From Stereocaulon alpinum (taxonomy: Eukaryota > Ascomycota > Lecanoromycetes > Lecanorales > Stereocaulaceae), in assembly GCA_018257865.1 (NCBI GenBank), contig JAEUBA010000143.1, positions 1 to 46,609 of the forward strand: a stretch of DNA of 46,609 nt, in the 5' to 3' direction. The number at the start of each line of letters is the position of its first letter. Position 1 is the first letter of the stretch. The translations under genes were made by a program, and so were the position numbers. Below are positions 1 through 11,419 of this stretch, in pieces. The notes beneath the pieces were generated by a model. The model made no database searches and was not told the origin of the DNA. It saw only the letters and a list, made by a program, of their open reading frames with translations.

Positions 1-3000
1 GCTTTCTACCTTCCTAAGCTTTAGGTAGTAGTTATACCTTTCTCTAAATAATAGTTTATTCTATACGGGTATATAAGAGTACTTAGGGATAGTATCCTTA
101 TATACCTCCTACTACTTAATCTACTTCGTTATTACTTAGCCTTATATCTTTTTAACTAGGACGCCTACGTCTTAATACTCCTTAATATCTATTTTTAGGT
201 TATACTAATATACCTTCCTCCTTATCGCTATTACTACTTAATCCTAATCCTTTACCTTAAGCTCCTATAGGGCCTATTCTTCCTTTTTTAGTAATAGGGT
301 TAGGCGTATTAGGTATACCCTTCCTCTCTTTCCCCGCAGTCTCCTATAGATTAAGCGGTTACCTTTAATTATTAAGGGGTATACTCCCCTTAGTACTTAG
401 TATCTTATAACTAGGGCGTCTAGATAGGTTTAGATAGGTATAATAACTACTTCTACTTCTAAGACCTAAACTAGTATTACCTTATATACTCTAAGTACTA
501 TCCGTAGGTAGTTATTTTATATTATTATAAGCGTCTTAATATACTTTTCTATAACTCCCCGCCCCTTAGTAGGGGTATATTATATTAGAGTAGCGAATAT
601 AAGTATAGGCCTTACCGCTATACTATATACCTTCCTATACTTCTTAAATATAGCTCCTTAAGTTAATCCTACTAAGTACTTAATCGCTTAGGCTTAAGTA
701 GTAGCCTTTACCTTTACCTATACTATATATAGGCCCTAGCGGAGTTTAGTATTAATATATAGCCTTAGGACCCTAATACTTATTTCTAGCTTAACCTCTA
801 CGTTACTAAATTATACTATCTCCTTTATATTAAACCTTTTAGGGGCGTATAATAGATATACTAGTTTATACTTCTAAGGTACGAATATTACCTTATATAT
901 TTTCGCCTACGTTTAGTAGAGCTTATAAGCCTATTCTAGCTACCTATAGTTCGTTTCCGTTATCTTACTATATACTAGTAGGTATATATTATCTATAAAT
1001 CCTCCTACTTATACTAAGATTTTTACTTTTAAGTATACTTTAATTAGTAGTATATTAAAGAAGAGAAATAGAATTAGTAATATAGGTAATCCCTATAGAA
1101 TCCTTATCTCTATTACCTCTACTAAGCTAGTTTTACCTCTTAGAGTAATTAATATCGCCCTATCTTTAAAAAAGCTTATAGTCTACTAAACGATTCCCTT
1201 AGGGATTCCTTTTATCTTTAAGTTATAGAGTAGCCTTTTATAGGATATATTATTAAATACCCCTACTATATCTAGTAATAGTAGGCTCGCTATATTATCT
1301 TTACCCTAGTTCTATATTATATAGACTAAATCTATAATAGTCTTTAAGGCCGTTTTTACTAAGCGTCTCTTTCTACCCCCTATCTAGTATTCTAAAAGTA
1401 GGTAATTCCTTTCGGCTATTCTGCTAAGACGTTTCGCTATTACTATCTCTAATACTTTCCTAAGTATATCTAATAATATAATAGGCTAGTACGCCTTAGG
1501 CTCTAAATAGTTAGTCTTTTTTAGTTTCTTTAGTATTACTATATTCGCCTCCTAGAATTTCTTTAAGTAGTATCTATAGTCTAAGTACGCTTAAAATATC
1601 CTTCTAAATATCTCTATTATCTCTATATATACTACTCTTAAGAACCTATTTAGGATCCCTAAGATCCTTAGGGCCTTATCCGCTACTAAGTATTAAATCG
1701 CGTCCTTTACCTTTTTTAAGATTATCTTACTATCTATCGCTATAGGTTCTAAGTAGTCGGCCCCCTCTATATCTATTAGGTCTACTAAGGGTAGGAGTAG
1801 GAAGAGGACCCTCCTTAGGGCCTCTACCTTCCCCTTAAAGTTTATTACTTTATTCCCGTTTCCGTCTTTAATAGCTAGGAATTGCGGTAGCTCTTTAAGG
1901 CGTATACTCCTTTCCCTTCCTTACTTAGCGAGTTACTATACTCCTCCTAGTCTTAGTAATACTTTATAAACTCCCTCTCTAAAAGCTATTATCCTAGCCT
2001 TCTATAGGGTAGTAACCTTTTCCCTTTTAGCCTAACGGAGGGCTTCCTTAGTTTCTGCGTTCCTATTATAGTAGTAGGCCTTAAGCGCTACCTATAATAT
2101 TTTAGTTACCCTTATATATACCCTATTCTAATATAGCTTAGCCCCTACGTACGGTTCCTTATATAGGATAGTATCTTCTATTACCTCTTATAGTATAGCT
2201 ATAAGCCTATTAATATACTAGTCGATTATATCCTTAGAGTCTACTAAGTACTAGCTTATTACTTTATTTAGGATCTTTATATATTTCTAGATTTCCTCCT
2301 TAGTTACCTTTACCTCTATCCTTTTCTAAGCCCTCTTCTAGCGTACTAGGCGTTCGCTCTATATCTATTCTAGCTTTATAATAATTAGTATATAGTCTAA
2401 TCCTATATTAAGGTCGTTCCTTACCCTATACTTTACTATTATATTATACGCGCCTTTAGTTAGGAATATAAGGTTAATAGTACTCTCTAAGCCCCTATTC
2501 TACTATATAACTACCTTCTCTAGTAGTCTTAGAACTATACCTCTCTCTCCTACTACCTCTAGCAGCTTATCTACTATAGCGTAGTATATTATTCGTCTTA
2601 GGTTATTCTAGTATAGGTAGTATAGGTTAAAGTCTCCTATAACTATATATTTACCCTCGTTCCCTAGCGCTTCCTTTAGTTTTAGGATAGTTATTAGATT
2701 ATCCTTTAATATATAGCTTACTAGTAAGGGGTTATAGATATTATATACCTATACCCTCTCCCCTAGTAGCCCTTCGGTATTCTCTATCCTATCCTTAATA
2801 TCCTTCTAGGTCCTCGTAACTTAGATCTATAATAAGTATAAGTCGCCTCCCTAGTATTCTACCCCCTAATTATTAGGATCTATCCTTTTATTTATATAGA
2901 AATACGTCCTAGCCTTTAGGTCTCCTCTATAGGCTAAGTAGAATCTACTTATACTTATATTATATAAGGTTCTATTTATTAGGTTATATACTAGCTCTTA

Positions 3001-3260
3001 GATCGCTAATACGTCTATATCTTTTATATCTTTATTTTTAAGAAGTAGTGCTATTACTATATCCTTCTTCCTCTATATATTATACTATAGTATTTTTAGG
3101 TAGGGTATATCCCTTATTAGGTAAAGGCTACTTAAACGTTCTTTTATATTTAGGTAGTCTTAGTAGTCTTTACTACTCCTAAAGTCTATTTAAGGGTATT
3201 CGTTAGACTAATCCTCTCTATAGATAAGGGCTATTACCCTTACTCTACCTTAGAGAGGGT
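1..3260 (-). pseudogene. LINE A ORF2 (AP endonuclease and reverse transcriptase), RIP-inactivated, 3' part off window
   Basis: ORF2 supplies target nicking and reverse transcription. The N-terminal endonuclease shows D-V-L-A-I-Q-E near 3010 (the family's catalytic-Glu motif, with a TAA where Gln is expected) and I-G-D-F-N-L-Y-Y near 2640 (family GDFNLHH). The reverse transcriptase palm motif lies at 988-999 as F-I-D-N; the family has F-x-D-D, and LINE B keeps F-I-D-D. Frequent TAA/TAG codons match former CAA/CAG/TGG. I could not identify a C-terminal RNase H domain with confidence. The frame is interrupted throughout and cannot encode a protein. Confidence 0.75.
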
Positions 3261-3289
3261 TATTAATTATCCCTTTTTTACTACCTCCC

Positions 3290-4751
3290 TAGTTCCTTTC
3301 TAAAGCTTATCTATTATATCCTCTAAGGCCTTCCTCTTCCCTTTAGAGATTATTTTACGCTACCTTTCTAAGCTAGTCCTTCCTAGTATCGCCGGCGTAG
3401 GCCCTACTAAGTATTACTTTAAGGTCTCTTTAAAGTATTTTAGCTTATACTTAATTCTCTACCTAGCCTTAATATTCTCCTTCTATTAGATTAAGTAGGT
3501 TTTACTCTATACTAAGTACTCCCCTTTATATACTACGTACTTAGGCTTACTACCAGCTCTTTCTACGTAATTATTAGTTATATAGTTTTAGGCGTATATC
3601 CTATAGTAGGTAAGGTATTTATACGCCTTAGTAATATATCCGTACCTATAGTAGTTAAAATACTACTTAGGGGTAGCCTCTCTCTCCTAGTAATTATAGA
3701 AGAGGAGGTTATTCTCTACTACTATTCCTTCTATAATAAGTCGGTTCGCCGCTTCTAGGCTTAGGACCTTAATTATTATTATAGAGAACCTCTTCTCCCT
3801 TTTAAGTATATCTAGCTTCGACGTAAATATAGGCTACTTAGCCTTTATTATCTCTAACTCTAAGTAGAGCTTCTTATTATCTTTCTTTAGGGTTTTAAAG
3901 ACCCCCTATTAATCCTTTATATCTATTATCTTTTTTACTCTATAGACTACTACTATTACTATCTTCCGGAGTACCCTTACTAACCTATAGAGTCTCCTTA
4001 CCTACCTATTATCCTTTTCTAGCTCTTCTCTAGCCTTTACTAAAGCTATTTAGAGAATAATATCCCCCCCTATAGTCCTCCTTACTATAATAATCTCCTT
4101 AGTCGCCCCTCCTACTCCCCCGAATATTTATACTAGTTAAGGGAGGGTTACTATAGCTATCTATATCTTCTCGCTATTATTATTAATCCTAATAGTTATC
4201 TGCTTCGCTTTCTTAATATCTTCTACCCTAGGTATAGCTGGGTAGATAGTATTTTAGCCTTTTTAGGCCGTACGGGCTATATCCGCCTAGCTGCTATTTA
4301 CCCTTCTAGTTAGGTAGTCTTCGCGCGTTAATTAGCTATAACACTCCTTCGTAGTATATCTTTCAGCGGTATTCTCCTATATATATTCTATAATCCTTTC
4401 TACTGCGTTCTAGAAAAAGCTTTATACGGTCTTATTTATATTTACCTATAGCGTCTCCTAAACCTTCTCTATAAACTTTAGTAGCGCCTACTCTATAGCC
4501 TTTATATACTATATTCTTTCTTTAATTCTTTCCCTGCCTTAAGGGCTATATAGATCTTTAGTAGGCCTCTACTACTATCGCTATCGCTCTATTATCGCGT
4601 TAGGACGCGTCCCTTACTCACCTCTACTACTAATACTCCCCTTCTCTCTTCCTTCCCTATCCTATATTATTTTGCTAGGTTCGTAGCCTAGTGTGATTAC
4701 TTATCTAGCCTAGTAGGCCTGCTCGCCCGTCGTGCTCGTCGTCGTCGCCAT
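3290..4751 (-). pseudogene. LINE A ORF1 (Gag-like, CCHC zinc knuckles), RIP-inactivated
   Basis: ORF1 proteins of this LINE type bind the element RNA. A surviving ATG at 4749-4751 (minus) opens a frame beginning M-A-T-T-T-S-T-T-G-E-Q-A-Y, in a short stretch that escaped RIP; the equivalent codon is ATA in LINE B and in the LINE D fragment, which supports it as the start. Near the C terminus, 3621-3662 reads Y-F-N-Y-Y-R-Y-G-Y-I-T-K-A-Y. This has exact CX2CX4HX4C spacing with all four ligands replaced by Tyr (TGY to TAY, CAY to TAY). A second knuckle-like motif follows at about 3575-3615. Many TAA/TAG codons interrupt the frame. The ORF1 end is approximate. Confidence 0.7.
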
Positions 4752-4959
4752 TTTCAGGTTCTAGTTATCTAGGTATATTTAGCTTTCCCTCAATATATAG
4801 TAGTAATAATATTAGAAGTTAATTTATTAGGCCTAACTATTATTAATATAGGATATATATAATACTTATTTTATTAGTACTTTAACTTTATAACCTTTAA
4901 GCCCGCTATTAGTACTCTAATTACTAAAATTAGTAGGGTATAGCTTAAACCGACTAGGT

Positions 4960-7900
4960 ATAGAATAGTAAAGATCCTATACCTAAGGAAGAATATACTA
5001 TTATATAATATCCTCTATATATTTAAGTTAGGGGTAAACCTCCTCTTAGGCTCCTAGCTAATAGATATTAGAATCTATATTAAATTTGCTAAAAATAACT
5101 ATATAATCTTATACCCTAAGCTTAGTAATATAATTACTAAATAATAATTTAACCTCTATATATTAGAACTTCCCTAGGGGTAACTTATATTAAATATATA
5201 TAGTATACCTCCGGATACTATCCGCTAGCTCTAGTACGCCTATATAGGTTATATAGGTTAATAAAATATAGATTAGCTACCTAATATAGCTATTAAAGTA
5301 GACTTCTTAAAGAAATTCTTAGACGAATTAACCTATAAATACTATATTCTAAGCCGCTATTAGTTTACCTTATATAAGGATTTTATTAAGCTTAGAACTC
5401 GCCTAATAGAATTTATCTATAGTAATATTATAGGGCCTATTAAGCTAATTAGTTTTAATAGTAGTAAATAGGTAGTTACCTTTAAAGATAACTTTACCTA
5501 CTACTCTAAAGTCTACTATATAAAATATAAATCTAAGCTTAGCGATCTATTCTAACGGTTTTAGTATAAGTATAAGTAAGTAGGGCGCCTAATCTAACGC
5601 CTATATATAGATAATAAGGGCGAATATATTAAAGGAACCTTTTAAGAATACCTTAGCCTTAAGGGGATTATCTATAAGCCTATAGTACCTAGAAATCTAG
5701 AATAAAATAGGATTATTAAATATTTTAGGTAGGTCTTTATTAGATATACCTACCCTCTACTATTAAGCTCTAAGCTCGATAAGTCTTTTTAGCCTAAAAT
5801 TATAAAAACGGCTAATTACCTTACCGTTTAGAGCTTAGTTATAAAGCTTAGAAAGACCTTATATAAGGCCTTCTATAAGTAGAAGCCCTATCTTAGGTAC
5901 CTTCAAACCCTTAGCTCTAAAATATAGGCGCGAAACCGCCTCTAAAAGAAATTTATAGATAAAAGCGATACCTATTTCCTCTTAGGATATAAAGGGGATA
6001 GCTATATTTTTTATCTATAGTTACTAAAATAGCGCGCTATTATCCGCGCTATAGATATCTATATTTAGGAGAAACGGCCCTACTTCTTTAGGGGTAAAGA
6101 GCCCCCAGCTAAATACTAATAGACCTCTACTTTAGGGGAGGTATATAATAGGAATTAGAATCCCGTTAACTTTAATATATCCTTAGTATAATTAGACTAA
6201 GAATTCTTAGAAGAATTACCTCCTTTAGGGGGAGAATTACCTCCCTTACCTCCTATATCTTTTAGAGAAGTATTACCTTCTCTAAGCCTAAGTTTACTAT
6301 TAATATTAGGCTCTCCGGCCCTATTATATCTAGTATTACTAATAATAATAGGTACTATAAAAGAGCGAGAGATAACTTAAGTCTTAGTAATATACCCTAA
6401 ACTTAATATCCCTAATATATAGAACCTCTCGCTAGACCCTCTCTATAGGTATTTAGTAATCTCTCTACTAGCTTAAGCGAATTTAGCGGAACCCTATAAA
6501 CCTAAAACCTATACTAAAGTAATAGCTAATTATATATATAAAATATAGTAGGAGCTCGCTATAAATAACGAATTTAACTCCCTTATAGCTAATAATACTT
6601 AGATACTAATATTACCCCTAGATAGCTAGAAAGTTCTTAGGGGTAGATAAGTCTATACCTTAAAATATAGCCCTAAGGGGGAAATTATATATTATAAGGT
6701 ATACTAGGTTATTTAAGGCTTTAAGTAATAAGAAGGCCTTAACTATAATAAAACTTTCGCCTTAGTAGTTAAACCTATAAGCTATAAGGCTATATTTATA
6801 ATTACTACCGCTATAGATTAGGACTTAGAGTAGATAAATATTAAAATAGTATTCCTCTATAGGGATATAGAAGAGGAGATCTTTATAGAATAGCCTAAAG
6901 GTTTTATTTAAGGAGAGGTAAAAGTTTACCGCCTAAATAAGGCCTTATACGGCTTAAAATAATCCCCTTAGATATAGTATAATACCTTCGCTAGCTTTAT
7001 AAACGCTAAATTAGGCGTAGTCTTATTAAAAGCTAACTTAAGCGTATTTATTAACCCTAAAGATAGGACGCTAATTACCCTATATATAAATAATTTACTA
7101 ATTACGGGCCCTAGTAAGGAAGCTATTTAGAGGTTTAAAGATACCCTTAATAATTAGTTCTATATAATAGATCTTAGGCTATATAGCTATTACTTAGGGA
7201 TAATAGTTACCTAAAACCGCTAATAACGAACGCTATAACTAAGCTAAGAGGCCTATATTAAGAAAGTACTTCGGGACTTTAGCCTTTAGGAATATAAAGA
7301 AACTACGACCCCTATAGAGATAACTTACTATCTAGAAAAGGCTCCTAATAGTTTCTAAGCTAATACCTAAGACTACTTAACTACTATATTAGAAGGCTAT
7401 TAGGTTACTAATATACGTAATACTAAGGACTTAACCTAATATTATATACCCTATATTAGTAGTTAGCTGCTATAGTATAAACCTAATATAAGCTTATTAG
7501 GGTGCGGTTAAACGAATCTTCTAATATCTTAAGTTAATAACTAAATACTAATTAATATTCTTAGGACTAATTTAGGTACTAATAGGCTATACTAACTCTA
7601 ATTAGGTAGAAGACTATAATACGCGCTAATCTACCTTAGGGTATATCTTTAACGTAGGTAGTAGGGCTGTTAGCTAATTATCTAAGTAATAACCTATTAT
7701 AGCCCTTTCTACCTATAAGGCTAAATATATTAGTTAGACCCTAGCGTCTAAGGAAGCGGTATAGCTTTAAAACCTACTAAGGTAGCTTAAGCCTAGTAGC
7801 TAGAAACCTTAGGTAGTAATTATCTATAGGGATAATTAGGGCGCGATCGCCCTTATAAAGAATCCGGAATTCTATACTTATAGCAAGTATATCGATATAC

Positions 7901-8050
7901 GCTACTACTTTATTAGGGAGTAAGTTACTAATAGTATAGTAGACCTCTACTATACGCCTACTAAGTATTAAGTTACTAATAAGCTTACTAAACCCCTCTA
8001 TAAGGATAAGTTTATAGAGTTCTATAATAACTTAGGCTTAGAATATATTA
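4960..8050 (+). pseudogene. Copia 1 pol: pre-integrase, integrase, reverse transcriptase, RNase H
   Basis: Domains in order when TAA/TAG are read through: the GAG-pre-integrase region (about 5000-5300; N-I-L-Y-I-F-K-L-G-V-N-L-L); the integrase core (5420-5900), whose first Asp motif is now S-N-I-I-G-P-I and whose second is Y-I-D-N-K-G-E-Y; the reverse transcriptase (about 6740-7350), with I-K-I-V-F-L-Y-R-D-I-E-E-E and the Y-x-D-D box as Y-I-N-N (Asp pair at 7089-7094); and RNase H (about 7700-8040), with D-N-Q-G-A-I-A-L and Y-I-D-I-R-Y-Y-F-I-R-E. Order integrase before reverse transcriptase is diagnostic of Ty1/copia. Both catalytic changes are G to A after T, the RIP product. Non-functional. 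Confidence 0.85.
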
Positions 8051-8097
8051 CCTAAGGTAGAGCTTTAGTAGGAGTAGCTACCTAAATCTAGTAAGAG

Positions 8098-8609
8098 TAT
8101 CCCTAAGGATCGCGCGCGAGCACTACTTAATTAGGGCTACTATATCTAGATTATCCTTAGAGCTATTATTATACTTTATAGTATCTATTAACCCTATATA
8201 CTACCTAACTACTTATTAGTAAGAAATTAGTATATATAGGCTAATAGCGAAAATAAAAATTTAAATAACCGTATCTTATTATTTTCTAGAAAGTTTTGGT
8301 AGTAATAGTAAAAGATAAGCTCTGCTATCCTACTAAATACTAGGTATTCAAGGTGAAATCCTGCTAAGTAACGGGTTATTAAGGTGAAAAGCAGTTATAA
8401 CTAGCGTATAGTAAATTAGTCGTTTTAGCGGACTATAATTTAATTATCTAGTATTTAGCGTACTATATTTAAGTAGGAGAATTAAAATTCGGGTATTCGT
8501 ATACTAAGCCTTAGTATTAATAACTAAGACTTAGCACTAACCCTTATTTATATCTTATACAGTCGTACTTAGCTGGATAATCAAGTGTTCTACCTATTAC
8601 ATTTTAATA
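8098..8609 (+). repeat. Copia 1 3' LTR (512 bp)
   Basis: Bounded by a purine tract (GTAAGAG, 8091-8097) and by TATCCCTAAGG at the start and ATTTTAATA at the end, i.e. TG...CA termini after RIP. It aligns with the copia 4 LTR (44545-45028, 484 bp). This copy carries extra sequence: AAGGTGAAA occurs at 8350-8358 and again at 8381-8389, and the 31 bp between equivalent points are absent from copia 4. The stretch 8290-8420 keeps several CA/TG sites. Confidence 0.8.
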
Positions 8610-8700
8610 ACTTAGTATAATCGCTCGTCTAGCCTAGTAGGCCTATTCGCCCGTTATACTCGTTATTATCGCTATCCTCCTAAATCGTATTTATCTACTT
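8610..8700 (-). mobile_element. LINE D: 5'-end fragment of a LINE
   Basis: About 90 bp matching the 5' end of LINE A and LINE B (the run that includes AGCCTAGTAGGCCTATTCGC at 8631-8650), in the same minus orientation. Its would-be ORF1 start codon is ATA. It joins gypsy 2 reverse transcriptase at about 8700 and copia 1 at 8609. It cannot be the other half of LINE A because both contain the same segment, so it is the tip of a fourth LINE whose body presumably continues left of the window beyond copia 1. Confidence 0.7.
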
Positions 8701-9105
8701 CTTTATAGAGACCTTATCTTATATAGAAAGCTATTTTCTACTTATTACCTTTCTTTATATATATTTAGTTAAATACTCCTAAAATATTAAACTTAATAAA
8801 TTATTTCTTACCTTAGAGTTTATCTTAAAGTTCTTCTATTAATAGTAATAGGTAACTATTTTTTATAGTTATATTATTAAGTACTCTATAGTCTATATAT
8901 AGACGTAATTCTCTACTTAGTTTAGGTATAAATAAGATAGGATATCCTATAGGTAATTAAGATTTTTAAATATACCCCTTCCGTTTATTTTCTTTAATAT
9001 ACTTTCGTCGGCAAATCTAAACCCCGCCCCGCCGGCCCTAGGCCTAAGGCGTTAGCCCTAGGGGCCTTAGGGACCCCGAGTATTCTATTATAGCCCCGAG
9101 CGTTC

Positions 9106-9138
9106 CGACTTAGCCCCGACTTAGCCCCGACTTAGCCC
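9106..9138. repeat. 11-bp tandem repeat, 3 units, in the TIR element
   Basis: Three exact copies of CGACTTAGCCC. Subterminal arrays of this sort can be transposase-binding sites in other DNA transposons; a role here is speculation. Confidence 0.8.
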
Positions 9139-9510
9139 CGGGGCCTTAGGGCTAGGCCTACTATACCTAAAGCTCTAATCGCGTATACTACTTTAAGGGC
9201 TAGCCCCTAAAACAGCCCCTAGAATAGCCCTATATTAGGTCTAAAATTTTAATATTCGCGATTAACGGGTATACTCGGTAGGGGTACTCCGGGGGTACCC
9301 CTAACGCTACTAAATTTTAATACCTAGAATCGCGCGATTCGGCCGATTTCTATACGGGGGCGTATCTGGCAGCGGTATACTAGATATAGTAGGGTAGTAT
9401 ATAGAGTTAATAGGGTAGATAGGGTACCCTATAGATTACGCTTAGGCCCTATAGGATTGCGTATAGGCCCTAGAGGATAGCCCTAGGTCGGGCCGTAGGC
9501 GTTATATTAG

Positions 9511-9540
9511 GGGCTGTTAGGGGCCGTTAGGGGCCGTTAG
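9511..9540. repeat. 10-bp tandem repeat, 3 units, in the TIR element
   Basis: Three copies of GGGCYGTTAG, followed by a partial fourth (GGGC). They are on the opposite side of the element from the 11-bp array. Confidence 0.8.
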
Positions 9541-10754
9541 GGGCGGCTACTAGTAGCTTACGCTTAGAGTACGGGGCCCCCTAGGATCGTCGCCTACCCG
9601 CCCTAGGCTACCTAGGGCTAGCCGTCTGGCTATTCTACTACGGGAGCCCCGTTGGCCCCGGGCTCTATTAAAAGAGGGTTTGGATTTGCCGACGTTACGA
9701 GAGTAATAGCTTTATCTTATAATAGCGGGTATATTAGCTTCTTTATAGATTTTTTATCTAAGATTAATTTAATCTTATAGTCCTATAGCTAGTACTTTAG
9801 GGAGGACTTTATTAATACTCTCTTCTTAAAAATAGAGTTCTAAATTCTGCGTATTTATTTAGGATTTTTATAGTAGTAGTCTTACTTATAAGTCTAACTT
9901 AACTCTATAGTATTATAATATTTTTTAACTTAAAATTATCTTTTATCTCCTCCTAAGTTTATACTACTACTAAAAAAGATTTATATTCTTAGATTAGTAG
10001 AACTTTATTTAGTATACTATCTATAAATATTATATTCTAAGAACCCTATTTTATTAATAGGTTAGCTTTCTTTAGCTATAAGATTTCTAAGGTAATATTA
10101 TTAACCTCTTCTAATATTAAATTAAAGGTATATTTCTTATATCTTTATCCTATTTTTAGGTTAAGTATTTTAGTACTTCTATTAATAGTCCCTATTATTA
10201 ATTTATTAAAGTTTATTAACGCGTATAGCTCGCGTTTTTATATAGGTAAATTATATTTCCTTATAAAACTTAATTTAATTAAATCCTTACTTAATCTACT
10301 ATTAATAATAACCCTTACTAGAATACTATCTACTTTTACCTAAAACCTAAATCTAATATTATTATAGGATTTAGCTAAGGTAACTTATTTAACCTTTTAG
10401 TTAATTCCTCTAAGCGGCCTATTTACTAAGGAACTTTCTAATTTTTTAAAGATAAGTATTTTATAATTAATTTATATAGCTTAGCCTCGCTTCTAATAAA
10501 CTAATTAATAAGAATCTTCTCCCTATACTTTAAGAGACTCTTAACTTTTTATTTAAGGGCTTATATAGTTAGTTAGACTTTATATAGAATAAGTCTTTAA
10601 TTAGGTAGTAATATACTCCTATTCTTTAAGAATTTTAATCCTAAGGGAACTCTTTAATAGATTATATTCCTTAAATCTATATACTTATCCCTTTATAGCG
10701 CTTTTTAGATCTTTTAGGCTATTAAGGCTTTACAAGCTTTAAGTTTTTCCTTTA

Positions 10755-10769
10755 TTCCTACTTTAGTTA
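10755..10769. repeat. LINE B target site duplication, left copy
   Basis: TTCCTACTTTAGTTA, identical to 16163-16177. The sequence contains no CA or TG, so RIP could not blur it. Confidence 0.9.
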
Positions 10770-11419
10770 ATTGATTAATTGATTTATACGCCTATTCTAG
10801 TATCTATATATACTAATAAGGGTATTCTTTTATATAATTAGAAAATCTAGGGGGCTATAAGCCCTCTAGACGTAAAAGAAACCTTTTTAGGGTCGCCCCT
10901 TCTAGCTAAAAACTCTCGCTTATTAGCTCACCTATTACTCTACTCCGCCTATCTAACCTCGCTACTAAGCTTTATAATATTAGTAACTATAATCTCCTTT
11001 ACCCTACTAAGCCCTATAATACTCCGGTAGCTCTACTACCTTTAGCTTTACCTTATACTTAGGCTTCTTTATCTTTAGGGTTTTTATTATTAGTTCTACT
11101 CTAATAGGGAGTCTAAACTAGGAAAGCTATTCCTTAGTAAGTTAGTATTATATTAGGAATCCTAACTAAACTAGTTATCTTATTACTACCCTTATACTAT
11201 TAACTTTAGCTAGTATAGTCCTAATATTATAAGTCCCTACCTCCTTAATAAGTTCTCTTTAAGTATCGCTAAGCTTTAGGTAGTATAGGAGAATATATTT
11301 TATATCTTAATTCCCTTAACTATAGCTATAGCGAGCGTTATAAATCCTTAGTACTTTCGCTTTATATAGAAAGTAGTTAAACCTATTCTTACTACTTTAA
11401 AGTTAAACTACTATTAAGC

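Larger units (their letters stand above)
1..4765 (-). mobile_element. LINE A: non-LTR retrotransposon, near-complete, 3' end off the window
   Basis: This is a minus-strand LINE with two decayed reading frames: ORF1 with zinc knuckles, then ORF2 with endonuclease and reverse transcriptase. Base 1 corresponds to about 11418 of LINE B, so roughly 650 bp of its 3' end lie outside the window. Its 5' end abuts copia 1 coding sequence near 4765, so LINE A most likely inserted into copia 1. It aligns colinearly with LINE B (10770-16162), and differences are mostly C/T and G/A. CA/TG sites are almost absent except in the first 80 bp or so of its 5' end (4680-4765). Two ORFs, a CCHC ORF1 and an APE-type endonuclease suggest a Tad1-like fungal LINE; the clade assignment is inference. 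Confidence 0.85.
4766..8609 (+). mobile_element. Copia 1: Ty1/copia retrotransposon, 3' part with 3' LTR
   Basis: A plus-strand copia element visible from the region between protease and integrase to the end of its 3' LTR. The 5' LTR and gag are missing; LINE A sits at that edge, so the 5' part probably lies left of the window. The 3' LTR ends at 8609 and is followed by ACTTA (8610-8614), the expected position of a 5-bp target duplication. The flank beyond is LINE D, so copia 1 inserted into LINE D. The same family recurs on the minus strand as copia 4 (44545-46609). Confidence 0.85.
9006..9694. mobile_element. 689-bp non-autonomous TIR element inside gypsy 2
   Basis: Begins CGTCGGCAAATCTAAACCC (9006-9024) and ends with its reverse complement (9676-9694) with one mismatch, which is a CA to TA change. 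It is flanked by TT on both sides. The uninterrupted site can be read in gypsy 1 near 25115-25130, showing that exactly this segment plus one TT was added. It is visibly richer in G and C than its surroundings (CCCC, GGGG and CG runs), has no recognisable coding region, and carries two short tandem arrays. It is a MITE-like DNA transposon; the superfamily is unknown to me. A TT duplication does not fit Tc1/mariner (TA), hAT (8 bp) or MULE (about 9 bp). Confidence 0.8.
8701..10754 (-). pseudogene. Gypsy 2 protease and reverse transcriptase fragment, RIP-inactivated
   Basis: Read on the minus strand, this covers the end of gag, the aspartic protease and the N-terminal part of the reverse transcriptase. 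The protease active site D-S-G reads N-S-R at 10295-10303, exactly as in gypsy 1; each change is T-G to T-A. The reverse transcriptase section includes the equivalent of gypsy 1 Y-I-D-Y-R-V-L-N-N and breaks off near 8700 in the palm domain. The TIR element at 9006-9694 interrupts it. A 3' portion (rest of reverse transcriptase, RNase H, integrase) is expected left of the window. Confidence 0.8.

Noticed and set aside
4700..8700. LINE A and the LINE fragment at 8610-8700 as two halves of one LINE split by copia 1
   Set aside because: Both contain the same 5' segment (AGCCTAGTAGGCCT and neighbours), so they must be separate insertions.
9004..9696. Tc1/mariner-type insertion for the TIR element
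   Set aside because: The duplicated bases are TT, not TA, and RIP cannot turn TA into TT; the empty site confirms TT.
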